A stretch of 64,000 bases of DNA from Streptomyces pseudovenezuelae (GTDB lineage Bacteria; Actinomycetota; Actinomycetes; Streptomycetales; Streptomycetaceae): positions 502,853-566,852 of the forward strand of contig NZ_KQ948144.1 in NCBI RefSeq assembly GCF_001513955.1. The letters run 5' to 3'. Below the pieces are notes generated by a model that worked only from the letters and a program-made list of their open reading frames with translations, was not told the origin of the DNA and searched no databases. This document shows positions 51,270 through 59,467 of the stretch, in pieces. Within the stretch, counting starts at the first letter, position 1, and each line of letters starts with the position of its first letter. A program made the position numbers and the translations under genes.

Positions 51270-51524
51270 ATGGCACACAAGAAGGGCGCATCGTCCACCC
51301 GTAACGGTCGTGACTCCAACGCTCAGCGCCTCGGCGTGAAGCGTTTCGGTGGTCAGGTCGTGAACGCGGGCGAGATCCTGGTCCGCCAGCGCGGCACCCA
51401 CTTCCACCCGGGTGCGGGCGTCGGCCGTGGCGGCGACGACACGCTGTTCGCGCTGAACGCCGGTGCGGTGGAGTTCGGTACCCACCGTGGCCGCAAGGTC
51501 GTGAACATCGTTCCGGTCGCCTGA
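51270..51524 (+). CDS. rpmA: 50S ribosomal protein L27
   Basis: 84-residue L27 with the canonical start [15 protein letters not shown] and the [18 protein letters not shown] block. GAGGAG lies directly before the ATG and AAGGGA ten bases upstream. A hairpin terminator follows, so rplU–rpmA form a unit partly separated from obg. Confidence 0.97.
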   Translation: MAHKKGASSTRNGRDSNAQRLGVKRFGGQVVNAGEILVRQRGTHFHPGAGVGRGGDDTLFALNAGAVEFGTHRGRKVVNIVPVA

Positions 51525-51552
51525 GCTCAGGCTTAGACCGAACTTTTCGCGA

Positions 51553-51593
51553 GGCGGACCTCACTTCCCTGGTGGGAAGGCGGGTCCGCCTTT
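51553..51593 (+). terminator. Hairpin terminator between rpmA and obg
   Basis: GGCGGACC (51553–51560) pairs with GGTCCGCC (51583–51590) and is followed by TTT. A smaller inner hairpin (CTTCCC … GGGAAG) lies between the arms. Confidence 0.75.
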
Positions 51594-51642
51594 CGCGTGT
51601 TACAGCAATAGGTATTCCGTACGTCTTCTGGAGGCACTGACC

Positions 51643-53079
51643 ATGACCACCTTCGTGGACCGCGTCGAACTGCATGTCGCCGCGGGTAACGGAGGTCACG
51701 GCTGTGCCTCCGTCCACCGTGAAAAGTTCAAGCCGCTCGGTGGACCCGACGGCGGGAACGGCGGCCGGGGCGGCGACGTGATCCTCACCGTCGACCAGTC
51801 CGTCACCACGCTGCTCGACTACCACCACTCCCCGCACCGCAAGGCCACCAACGGCAAGCCCGGTGAGGGCGGCAACCGCTCCGGCAAGGACGGCCAGGAC
51901 CTGGTCCTGCCGGTGCCGGACGGCACCGTGGTCCTCGACAAGGCGGGCAACGTCCTCGCCGACCTCGTCGGACACGGCACCTCCTACGTCGCCGCCCAGG
52001 GCGGTCGCGGCGGCCTCGGCAACGCGGCGCTGGCCTCCGCCCGCCGCAAGGCCCCCGGGTTCGCGCTGCTCGGCGTGCCCGGCGACCTCCAGGACATCGT
52101 GCTGGAGCTCAAGACCGTCGCCGACGTGGCCCTCGTCGGCTACCCGAGCGCCGGAAAGTCCTCGCTGATCTCCGTCCTCTCAGCAGCCAAGCCGAAGATC
52201 GCCGACTACCCCTTCACCACGCTGGTCCCGAACCTGGGCGTGGTCACCGCCGGCGACACCGTCTACACCATCGCCGACGTACCGGGCCTGATCCCGGGCG
52301 CCAGCCAGGGCAAGGGCCTGGGCCTGGAGTTCCTGCGGCACGTGGAGCGCTGCAGTGTCCTGGTGCACGTCCTGGACACCGCCACGCTGGAGTCCGACCG
52401 CGACCCGGTCTCCGACCTCGACATCATCGAGGCGGAGCTCACGGAGTACGGCGGCCTCGGCAACCGTCCCCGCATCGTCGTCCTGAACAAGATCGACGTA
52501 CCGGACGGCAAGGACCTCGCCGAGATGGTGCGGCCCGATCTGGAGGCGCGCGGTTACCGCGTCTTCGAGGTGTCCGCCGTCGCCCACATGGGGCTGAAGG
52601 AGCTGTCCTTCGCGCTCGCCGACCTGGTCGGCACGGCGCGGGCCGCCAGGCCCCAGGAGGAGGCGACCCGGATCGTCATCCGGCCCAAGGCCGTGGACGA
52701 CGCGGGCTTCACCGTGGTCCGCGAGGAGGACGGGCTGTACCGGGTGCGCGGCGAGAAGCCGGAGCGCTGGGTGCGGCAGACCGACTTCAGCAACGACGAG
52801 GCCGTCGGCTACCTCGCCGACCGTCTCAACCGCCTCGGTGTGGAAGAGGCGCTGATGAAGGCGGGCGCCCGCTCGGGCGACGGCGTCGCCATCGGCCCCG
52901 AGGACAACGCGGTCGTCTTCGACTGGGAGCCGACCGTCATGGCCGGCGCCGAGATGCTCGGCCGTCGTGGCGAGGACCACCGCTTCGAGGAGCCCCGGCC
53001 CGCCGCCCAGCGCCGCCGCGACAAGCAGGCCGAACGGGACGAGGCCGCCCAGGAGTTCGACGACTTCGAGCCGTTCTGA
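51643..53079 (+). CDS. obg: GTPase Obg (ObgE/CgtA)
   Basis: Ribosome-associated GTPase; in Streptomyces Obg also affects development. The 478-residue product has the Gly-rich Obg fold (residues 1–160, with [10 protein letters not shown]), the G domain (GYPSAGKSS with Lys172, [14 protein letters not shown]) and a C-terminal OCT domain ending in an acidic/basic tail. The ATG at 51643 is preceded by GGAGG. It has no obvious terminator before the next gene. Confidence 0.96.
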   Translation: MTTFVDRVELHVAAGNGGHGCASVHREKFKPLGGPDGGNGGRGGDVILTVDQSVTTLLDYHHSPHRKATNGKPGEGGNRSGKDGQDLVLPVPDGTVVLDKAGNVLADLVGHGTSYVAAQGGRGGLGNAALASARRKAPGFALLGVPGDLQDIVLELKTVADVALVGYPSAGKSSLISVLSAAKPKIADYPFTTLVPNLGVVTAGDTVYTIADVPGLIPGASQGKGLGLEFLRHVERCSVLVHVLDTATLESDRDPVSDLDIIEAELTEYGGLGNRPRIVVLNKIDVPDGKDLAEMVRPDLEARGYRVFEVSAVAHMGLKELSFALADLVGTARAARPQEEATRIVIRPKAVDDAGFTVVREEDGLYRVRGEKPERWVRQTDFSNDEAVGYLADRLNRLGVEEALMKAGARSGDGVAIGPEDNAVVFDWEPTVMAGAEMLGRRGEDHRFEEPRPAAQRRRDKQAERDEAAQEFDDFEPF

Positions 53080-53173
53080 GCCGACACGCGAAATCGGGCG
53101 CAAGACAACCAACCGCCCTTCCTGTGAGTCGTAACGGGCACATCTGTACGACCGTCACAGGAGGGGATGCGGT

Positions 53174-54685
53174 ATGCGCGTTCAACGAAGAGGGTGGCGC
53201 TCGGCGCTCGCCGTAGCCCTGGCGCTCGGCGGTGCCGTCGCCCTGCCCGCCGTCGCGGGAGCTTCGCCCCATGAGGTGCGGGACGACTTCAACGGTGACG
53301 GTTACGCCGACCTCGCGGTGGCCGCCCCCGACGGAACCGTGGCCGGCAGGGCGAAGGCCGGGTTCGTCGGGGTGCTGTACGGCTCGGCGAGCGGCCTGAG
53401 GTCCGCCACGAAGCAGGTGTTCAGCCAGAACAGCGCGGGTGTCCCCGGCGGTTCCGAGGCGGGTGACCGGTTCGGCAGCGCGCTCACCACCGCCGACCTG
53501 GACCGGGACGGGTACACGGACCTGGTCGTGGGAGTCGGTGGCGAGAACGGCGGGGCCGGTCTGGTGCAGGTCGTCTGGGGCGGCGCCCGCGGTCTGTCCG
53601 GCGGCGCCTCCCTCGCCTCCGGCGCGGCCCGCGACGGGCTCGGCACCAAGGGACACCTCGCGGTGGGGGACGTCGACGGGGACGGGGCGACCGATCTGCT
53701 GACCGCGGTGGACCGGTACGGCCTGGTGGCGACCGGCGGCCCCTTCACCCGCTCCGGCGCGGCCACCGGGGAACGCCAGGTGGTCAAGGACCGGTACGAC
53801 AGCCGCGTCCTCGACCTCGACGTCGGCGACCTCAACGGCGACGGGATCACCGACGTCGTGGCCGCCCAGACCGGAACCGACACCTTCGACTCCCGGCGGA
53901 TCGCGTACTGGTGGGGCACCAAGGACGGCCTCACGCCCTGGACCCTGGTCTGGGACATCGACGGTGCCGCGCTCCAGGGCGGCGAGAACCTCGCGGTCGG
54001 GGACGTGAACCGGGACGGCTACGCCGACATCGTGGTGGGCCGGGCCGTCGACGGCTACGAGAGCGACCATGACGCCTACCGCGCCAAGGGCGGCCGTGTC
54101 GACTGGATCCCCGGTACCTCGGGCGCTCCTGACGGAGTGGCGGAGCAGGCCGTCAACCAGGACAGCCCCGGGGTGCCCGGCACCGCCGAGAAGGGCGACG
54201 GCTTCGGCACCGACGTGCAGCTCGCGGACGTCGACGGCGACGGCTACCTCGACGTGGTCACCGGTGTGCCCGGCGAGGACCTGGGCCCCGCCACCGCCCC
54301 GAACTCCGTCAAGGACGCGGGCGCGGTCGTCGTGCTCAGCGGCCGGGCCGACGGGCTGACCGGGGCCGGCTCCCACCAGGTGGTCACGCAGAACACCACG
54401 GGCGTGCCGGGAGCCGCCGAGAAGGGTGACGCCTTCGGCGGGGCCGTCCATGCGGGTGACGCGAACGGCGACGGACTGGCCGATCTCGCGGTCGGCGCGC
54501 CCGGCGAGAACGCGGGCGCCGGGTCCGTGTGGTCCTTCCGCTCCCGGGCGCAGTACGTGGTGTCGCCCGGCGGTGTGCCGGTTCCGGCCACCGTCGTTGC
54601 GCCGAACGGGACGTTCACCTTCGGCCATACGCTCCTCGGCACCACCGCGGCGAAGGCCCGTCTGGGCTCGGAATTCGCCAACTAG
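53174..54685 (+). CDS. Secreted FG-GAP repeat (integrin alpha-like beta-propeller) protein
   Basis: 503 residues with a Sec signal peptide (basic start, LAVALALGGAVALPAVAGA core). About seven FG-GAP units carry calcium-binding D-x-(N/D)-x-D-G motifs: DFNGDGYADL, DLDRDGYTDL, DVDGDGATDL, DLNGDGITDV, DVNRDGYADI, DVDGDGYLDV and DANGDGLADL. These would build a seven-bladed propeller. ATG 53174 is preceded by AGGAGGGG. Such proteins are secreted or surface-bound and of unknown function in Streptomyces. A strong terminator follows. Confidence 0.9.
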   Translation: MRVQRRGWRSALAVALALGGAVALPAVAGASPHEVRDDFNGDGYADLAVAAPDGTVAGRAKAGFVGVLYGSASGLRSATKQVFSQNSAGVPGGSEAGDRFGSALTTADLDRDGYTDLVVGVGGENGGAGLVQVVWGGARGLSGGASLASGAARDGLGTKGHLAVGDVDGDGATDLLTAVDRYGLVATGGPFTRSGAATGERQVVKDRYDSRVLDLDVGDLNGDGITDVVAAQTGTDTFDSRRIAYWWGTKDGLTPWTLVWDIDGAALQGGENLAVGDVNRDGYADIVVGRAVDGYESDHDAYRAKGGRVDWIPGTSGAPDGVAEQAVNQDSPGVPGTAEKGDGFGTDVQLADVDGDGYLDVVTGVPGEDLGPATAPNSVKDAGAVVVLSGRADGLTGAGSHQVVTQNTTGVPGAAEKGDAFGGAVHAGDANGDGLADLAVGAPGENAGAGSVWSFRSRAQYVVSPGGVPVPATVVAPNGTFTFGHTLLGTTAAKARLGSEFAN

Positions 54686-54720
54686 AACCCAAAAGATCGT
54701 CAGTCGGCGGTGTCCTGAAG

Positions 54721-54770
54721 GCCGTTGCGCCGGGATCACGTTCATCATGTGATACCCGAGTCGCAACGGC
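54721..54770 (+). terminator. Long hairpin terminator after the FG-GAP gene
   Basis: Outer arms GCCGTTGCG (54721–54729) and CGCAACGGC (54762–54770) with an inner imperfect stem (GGGATCAC … GTGATACCC), followed by TCTTCTGTTG. Confidence 0.75.
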
Positions 54771-54887
54771 TCTTCTGTTGTCTACCTATTTGTCATGCAC
54801 GCGAACACTCTGGTTCAACGCACGGATCACCCCGAAGCGTGAGCTTCCAGGGTGCCCAAAAGGTCAGCGACGTAAGGGAGTTCGCCC

Positions 54888-56438
54888 ATGTACGGAGCAG
54901 CATCACCCGGCCGGCGCCGCTTTCTGACCGCCGGCGCCGCCGTGCTCGGCGCCGCCGCCTCCGCCCAGCTGTGGCTGCCGGGCACCGCACGAGCGGCGGA
55001 GCCCCCGCTGCCCGACGGAGTGTTCAGCCTCGGCGTGGCCTCCGGCGACCCGCTGCCGGACGGCATCGTGCTGTGGACCCGGCTCGCCCCGGATCCGCTG
55101 AACGGCGGAGGCATGCCCGACAGAGTGGTGCCGGTCGAGTGGGAGCTCGCCGAGGACCAGCGCTTCGGCAAGGTCGTCCGCCGCGGCACCGCCCAGGCCC
55201 TGCCCGCGTACGGACACAGCGTCCACGTCGACGTACGGGGCCTGCGCGCGGGCCGTACGTACTGGTACCGCTTCCGCGCCGACGGCCAGCTCTCGCGCAC
55301 CGGCCGCACCCGTACCGCCCCCGCCCGGCACAGCTCCGGCGGCAGCCTCCGGGTCGCGCTCGCCTCCTGCCAGAACTGGCAGCACGGCTACTTCACCCCG
55401 TACGCCGACATGCTGGAACAGGACCCGGACTTCGTGCTGTTCGTCGGCGACTACATCTACGAGTCGGCGCCGTCCTCGTCCGGTCCGCGCCGGCACGAGG
55501 GCACGGGGGAGCCGTACACCCTCCTGCAGTACCGCAACCGGTACGCCCAGTACCGCACCGACCCGGACCTCGCCGAGATCCACGCGAGCACCCCCTGGGT
55601 GGTCACCTTCGACGACCACGAGGTCGACAACGACTGGGCCGGCGAGATCCCGCAGGACCCCGACAAGCAGCCGCACGACGCCTTCGTGGCCCGGATCACC
55701 GCCGCCTTCCAGGCGTACTACGAGCACATGCCGGTGCGTGCCACCGCCGTCCCGAACGGCCCGCACATCCAGATGTACCGGCGGCTGGAGTTCGGCCGGC
55801 TGGTCCGGCTGAACGTGCTCGACACCCGGCAGTTCCGCAGCGACCAGGTCACCAGCCAGGCGGCCGCGCAGGACCCCTCGCTCACCATGCTCGGCGCCGA
55901 GCAGAAGCAGTGGCTGCTCGACGGGCTGCACGGCTCACCGGCCCGCTGGAACCTCATCGCCTCGCAGATCATGATGGCCGAGACGGACATCCTGCCCGGC
56001 GAGGGCAAGCTCTGGTACTACGACGCCTGGGACGGCTACCAGGTCGAACGCAATGCCTTCCTGGAGGAGTTCCGGAGCGTGCGCAACCCGGTCGTGCTCT
56101 CCGGCGACCGCCACCTCACGATGATCAGCGACCTCAAGGAGGACTACGCCGACCCGTCCTCCCGGGTCGTCGGCGCCGAGTTCGTGGGGACATCCATCTC
56201 CAGCAACGGCGACCAGGACCAGGCGGCCTTCCACGCCCAGTGGGACCCGCTGATGGCCGACAACCCGCACTGGAAGTACATCGACGCCCACCGCGGCTAC
56301 CACCTCTTCGACATCGACCGGTACGGCATCGACGCGCAGGTCAGGGCCGTGGACACGGTGGTCAGGCCGGAGGCGACGACGACCACGCTGGCACAGCTGC
56401 GGGTGGACGCGGGCAAACCGGGGGTACGGCCCGCGTGA
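54888..56438 (+). CDS. phoD: PhoD-type alkaline phosphatase/phosphodiesterase, Tat-exported
   Basis: 516 residues. The twin-arginine signal is R9-R10-R11-F-L, then a hydrophobic helix and an ARA cleavage site. The PhoD N-terminal domain (GVASGDPLPDGIVLWTRL) precedes the metallophosphatase domain with FVGDYIYES, TFDDHEVDNDW, VLSGDRHLTM and further metal-binding His/Asp residues. PhoD enzymes release phosphate from phosphodiesters including teichoic acids, which fits the nearby wall-polymer genes. In Streptomyces the family is commonly PhoP-controlled; the upstream region has only a weak PHO-box-like pattern. The ATG at 54888 was chosen to keep the Tat signal at the N-terminus. Confidence 0.93.
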   Translation: MYGAASPGRRRFLTAGAAVLGAAASAQLWLPGTARAAEPPLPDGVFSLGVASGDPLPDGIVLWTRLAPDPLNGGGMPDRVVPVEWELAEDQRFGKVVRRGTAQALPAYGHSVHVDVRGLRAGRTYWYRFRADGQLSRTGRTRTAPARHSSGGSLRVALASCQNWQHGYFTPYADMLEQDPDFVLFVGDYIYESAPSSSGPRRHEGTGEPYTLLQYRNRYAQYRTDPDLAEIHASTPWVVTFDDHEVDNDWAGEIPQDPDKQPHDAFVARITAAFQAYYEHMPVRATAVPNGPHIQMYRRLEFGRLVRLNVLDTRQFRSDQVTSQAAAQDPSLTMLGAEQKQWLLDGLHGSPARWNLIASQIMMAETDILPGEGKLWYYDAWDGYQVERNAFLEEFRSVRNPVVLSGDRHLTMISDLKEDYADPSSRVVGAEFVGTSISSNGDQDQAAFHAQWDPLMADNPHWKYIDAHRGYHLFDIDRYGIDAQVRAVDTVVRPEATTTTLAQLRVDAGKPGVRPA

Positions 56439-56529
56439 GCGCGCGTTGCCTGAGAGGGGCATGCTCCTCAGCACAGTCCCACGCTCCTCTCAGGTAACAC
56501 TCAGGCACTTCTCTTACCGTCCTCTGACT

Positions 56530-57693
56530 ATGGAGACGGACTGTACGAGAGACGACCTTCCGGTGAACGGTGTGACCGCCGCGCTGCCCGTCGGCACGCG
56601 CCTGCTGCACATCGGTCCTCACAAGACCGGCACCACCGCCGTCCAGGCCGCGCTGTTCGCGGCGAAGGACCTGCTGCCCGAGCACGGCGTCGTCTTCCCC
56701 GCGCACACCAGACACCCCATGGAAGCCGCCCTGGCCGCCTGCGCCAGGCCCGCGATGATGGGCGACACCGCGCCGACCGAGAAGCACTGGACGCGCCTGC
56801 TGGAGCAGGTCGGGGCCACCGGCGGGAAGACCTCGGTGATCAGCAGCGAGTTCTTCGCCGACGCCGAGGACGACGACACGATCGCGCGGATCGTCGGGCA
56901 GCTCGGCGGGGAGCGCACGCATGTGCTGGTCACCCTGCGGCCGCTGGTGCGGATCATGCCCTCGCAGTGGCAGCAGTACGTGCAGAACGGGCTGCGCATG
57001 GGGTACGAGGACTGGCTCACCCACATGCTGCGGAAGGCGCCGTACGAGCAGCCCAACCCCAGCTTCTGGCGCCGCCACCGGCACGACCGGCTCGTCGAGC
57101 GCTGGGTGCGGGCGGTCGGTCCGGAGCGGATCACCGTCGTCGTGGTCGACGACCGCGACCGTGGTGGTCTGCTGCGCACTTTCGAACAGCTCCTCGGACT
57201 TCCCGGGAATCTCCTCCAGCCCGTCCCGGACACCGCGAATCGTTCTCTTACCCTCGCCGAGACCGAAATGCTGCGGAATCTTAACAAGGAATTCCGCGGC
57301 AATGGACTGCCCGACGAGTTGTATTCCAGGCTCGTCCGCAACGGCGCCGTCATGCATATGAAGAACACGTGCAGCCCCTCGCCCGAGGACGTGAAGATCC
57401 TCACTCCGGAGTGGGCCGTGGAAGCCGCCGCCGGGATCGGCGCCGACATGGCCCGGAACATCGCGGGCACCGGCGTGCGGATCGTCGGTGACCCAGGTCT
57501 CCTGTCCGCGGTACCGAAGGCGCCCGCGCCGGCCGGGATCCCCGCGCCGCGGATCTCCCCCGAGGTGGCGGCCCAGGCGCTGTACGGGGCGCTCGCCTCG
57601 GCGGCCGGGGCGCGTACGGTGCACCAGACGTCGTCGAAGGAACTGATGCGGGTACTGGGTCACCGGTGTCTGAAGAAGCTGCGCCGACGCTGA
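56530..57693 (+). CDS. Sulfotransferase-like protein
   Basis: 387 residues from the ATG at 56530; a TACCGT element (56515–56520) would make the transcript nearly leaderless. The PAPS 5'-phosphosulfate-type loop is LLHIGPHKTGTT near the N-terminus. A 3'-phosphate-type segment LRPLVRIMPSQWQQYV follows with the expected Arg and Ser. The end is helical and basic. The fold fits bacterial sulfotransferases or related kinases of surface sugars. It is near teichoic-acid-like genes, so an envelope polymer is a possible acceptor (inference). Confidence 0.7.
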   Translation: METDCTRDDLPVNGVTAALPVGTRLLHIGPHKTGTTAVQAALFAAKDLLPEHGVVFPAHTRHPMEAALAACARPAMMGDTAPTEKHWTRLLEQVGATGGKTSVISSEFFADAEDDDTIARIVGQLGGERTHVLVTLRPLVRIMPSQWQQYVQNGLRMGYEDWLTHMLRKAPYEQPNPSFWRRHRHDRLVERWVRAVGPERITVVVVDDRDRGGLLRTFEQLLGLPGNLLQPVPDTANRSLTLAETEMLRNLNKEFRGNGLPDELYSRLVRNGAVMHMKNTCSPSPEDVKILTPEWAVEAAAGIGADMARNIAGTGVRIVGDPGLLSAVPKAPAPAGIPAPRISPEVAAQALYGALASAAGARTVHQTSSKELMRVLGHRCLKKLRRR

Positions 57694-57837
57694 ACTCCCG
57701 GACGGTCACCGTTACCGGCAGTGCAAGATGAATGACAGGTAGCGCGTACATATGCAGCGAACGGCGGTCACCTTGCACAGCGGTAACCGCAAGTGGGACC
57801 ATTTCCCCGTTCCCTGTCGCCCCGAGGTAGGTCTTCT

Positions 57838-59337
57838 GTGTCCCAGCACATCGCCAAGCCCCGTACCACCGCAGTGATCCTGGCCGGTGGTACCGGTCAG
57901 CGCGTGGGTCTCTCGATCCCCAAGCAGCTGCTGAAGATCGCCGGCAAGGCAGTCATCGAGCACACCCTGACCACCTTTGAGAAGGCCGACTCCATCGACG
58001 ACATCATCGTCCTGATGGCGCCGGGCTACGTTCCGGACATAGAGAAGATCGTGGCCAAGGCCGGTTTCCGGAAGGTCAGGAAGATCATCGAGGGTGGCAC
58101 CACCCGGAACGAGACCACCGAGCGCGCCATCGCGGCCCTCGGCGAGGGCCTGGCCGAGGGTGAGGACGTCAACGTCCTGTTCCACGACGCCGTACGCCCG
58201 CTGCTCTCGCGGCGTGTGATCGACGACTGCGTGGTCGCCCTGGAGCGCTACCAGGCCGTCGACGTCGCCATCCCGTCCGCGGACACCATCATCGTCACGC
58301 GCAAGCACGGTGACGACGGCGAGTTCATCACCGAGATCCCGGACCGCTCCCGGCTGCGCCGCGGCCAGACCCCGCAGGCCTTCAAGCTGTCCACCATCAA
58401 GCGCGCCTACGAGGTCGCCGCCGGTGACCCCAACTTCCAGGCCACGGACGACTGTTCGGTCGTGCTCAAGTACCTGCCGGACGTGCCGATCCACGTCGTC
58501 GCGGGTGACGAGTACAACATGAAGGTCACCCAGCCCGTCGACGTCTTCATCGCCGACAAGCTCTTCCAGCTCGCCTCGACCGCCGCTCCCGAGCAGGTCA
58601 GCGACGACGCGTACCGCGAGCTGCTCACCGGCAAGACCATCGTCGTCTTCGGCGGCTCCTACGGCATCGGCAAGGACATCGGCGAACTCGCCGAGGCCTA
58701 CGGCGCCAAGGTGTACGCGCTCGGCCGCTCCACCACCGGCACCCACGTGGAGAACCCGGAGGAGGTCGACGACGCGCTGTCCAAGGCGTACGCCGAGACC
58801 GGGCGCATCGACTACGTCGTCAACACCGCGGGCGTGCTGCGCATCGGCAAGCTGGCGGAGACCGACAACGCCACCATCGAGGAGGCGCTGAAGGTCAACT
58901 ACCTGGCCCCGGTGCAGATCGCGCGCTCCTCGTACAAGTACCTGGCGGAGACCAAGGGCCAGCTGCTGCTGTACACCTCCAGCAGCTACACCCGCGGCCG
59001 CGCCGAGTACAGCCTGTACTCCTCGACCAAGGCGGCGATGGTCAACCTCACGCAGGCCCTGTCCGACGAATGGGCGGGTGAAGGCGTCCGGGTGAACTGC
59101 ATCAACCCCGAGCGCACCGCCACGCCCATGCGCACCAAGGCCTTCGGCCAGGAGCCCGCGGGCAGCCTGCTGTCCTCCGAGGCGGTGGCCCGCACCTCGC
59201 TCGACGTGCTGCTCTCCGAGCTGACCGGGCATGTCATCGACGTCCGCCAGCAGGACCCGACGGCCTCCGCGGGCCAGGCCTCCGGCTTCGAGGCCGCGCT
59301 GGCCAGTGTTCTGGACCGTCAGGACGGCGTGGCATAA
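57838..59337 (+). CDS. Bifunctional cytidylyltransferase / SDR oxidoreductase (TarI/Bcs1-like)
   Basis: 499 residues from GTG 57838, preceded by GAGGTAGG. Residues 1 to about 245 are an IspD/TarI-type cytidylyltransferase (VILAGGTGQRVG, IPKQLLKI, FHDAVRP). Residues about 255–495 are an SDR reductase (GGSYGIGKDI, NTAGVLRIG, catalytic Y-S-S-T-K). The same pairing occurs in Haemophilus Bcs1/Acs1-type enzymes that reduce ribulose-5-phosphate and make CDP-ribitol. This predicts a ribitol-phosphate or related wall polymer. It differs from Gram-positive TarIJ, where the reductase is a separate MDR protein. The glycerophosphotransferase-like gene follows. Confidence 0.85.
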   Translation: MSQHIAKPRTTAVILAGGTGQRVGLSIPKQLLKIAGKAVIEHTLTTFEKADSIDDIIVLMAPGYVPDIEKIVAKAGFRKVRKIIEGGTTRNETTERAIAALGEGLAEGEDVNVLFHDAVRPLLSRRVIDDCVVALERYQAVDVAIPSADTIIVTRKHGDDGEFITEIPDRSRLRRGQTPQAFKLSTIKRAYEVAAGDPNFQATDDCSVVLKYLPDVPIHVVAGDEYNMKVTQPVDVFIADKLFQLASTAAPEQVSDDAYRELLTGKTIVVFGGSYGIGKDIGELAEAYGAKVYALGRSTTGTHVENPEEVDDALSKAYAETGRIDYVVNTAGVLRIGKLAETDNATIEEALKVNYLAPVQIARSSYKYLAETKGQLLLYTSSSYTRGRAEYSLYSSTKAAMVNLTQALSDEWAGEGVRVNCINPERTATPMRTKAFGQEPAGSLLSSEAVARTSLDVLLSELTGHVIDVRQQDPTASAGQASGFEAALASVLDRQDGVA

Positions 59338-59362
59338 TCAGGGACAATTAGTTTTCGGTAAA

Positions 59363-59411
59363 TTCAGGCCTCTGTGGCTGCCCGTTCCTGGTGCATTCAC
59401 AGGGGCCTGAA
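59363..59411 (+). terminator. Hairpin between the cytidylyltransferase and the next transferase
   Basis: Imperfect 14-bp arms (TTCAGGCC … at 59363 and GGCCTGAA ending at 59411) with a ~20-nt loop, in an AT-rich gap of 130 bp. It may terminate or attenuate transcription between the two genes. Confidence 0.5.
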
Positions 59412-59467
59412 GCCTTAAGCACCGTTAATTCGTAAACAACCGGCATCCCTCCCAGAGCAGGTTTTCA

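Noticed and set aside
51553..51593. Small RNA or riboswitch between rpmA and obg.
   Set aside because: The structure is a simple nested hairpin with a short T tract, best explained as a terminator.
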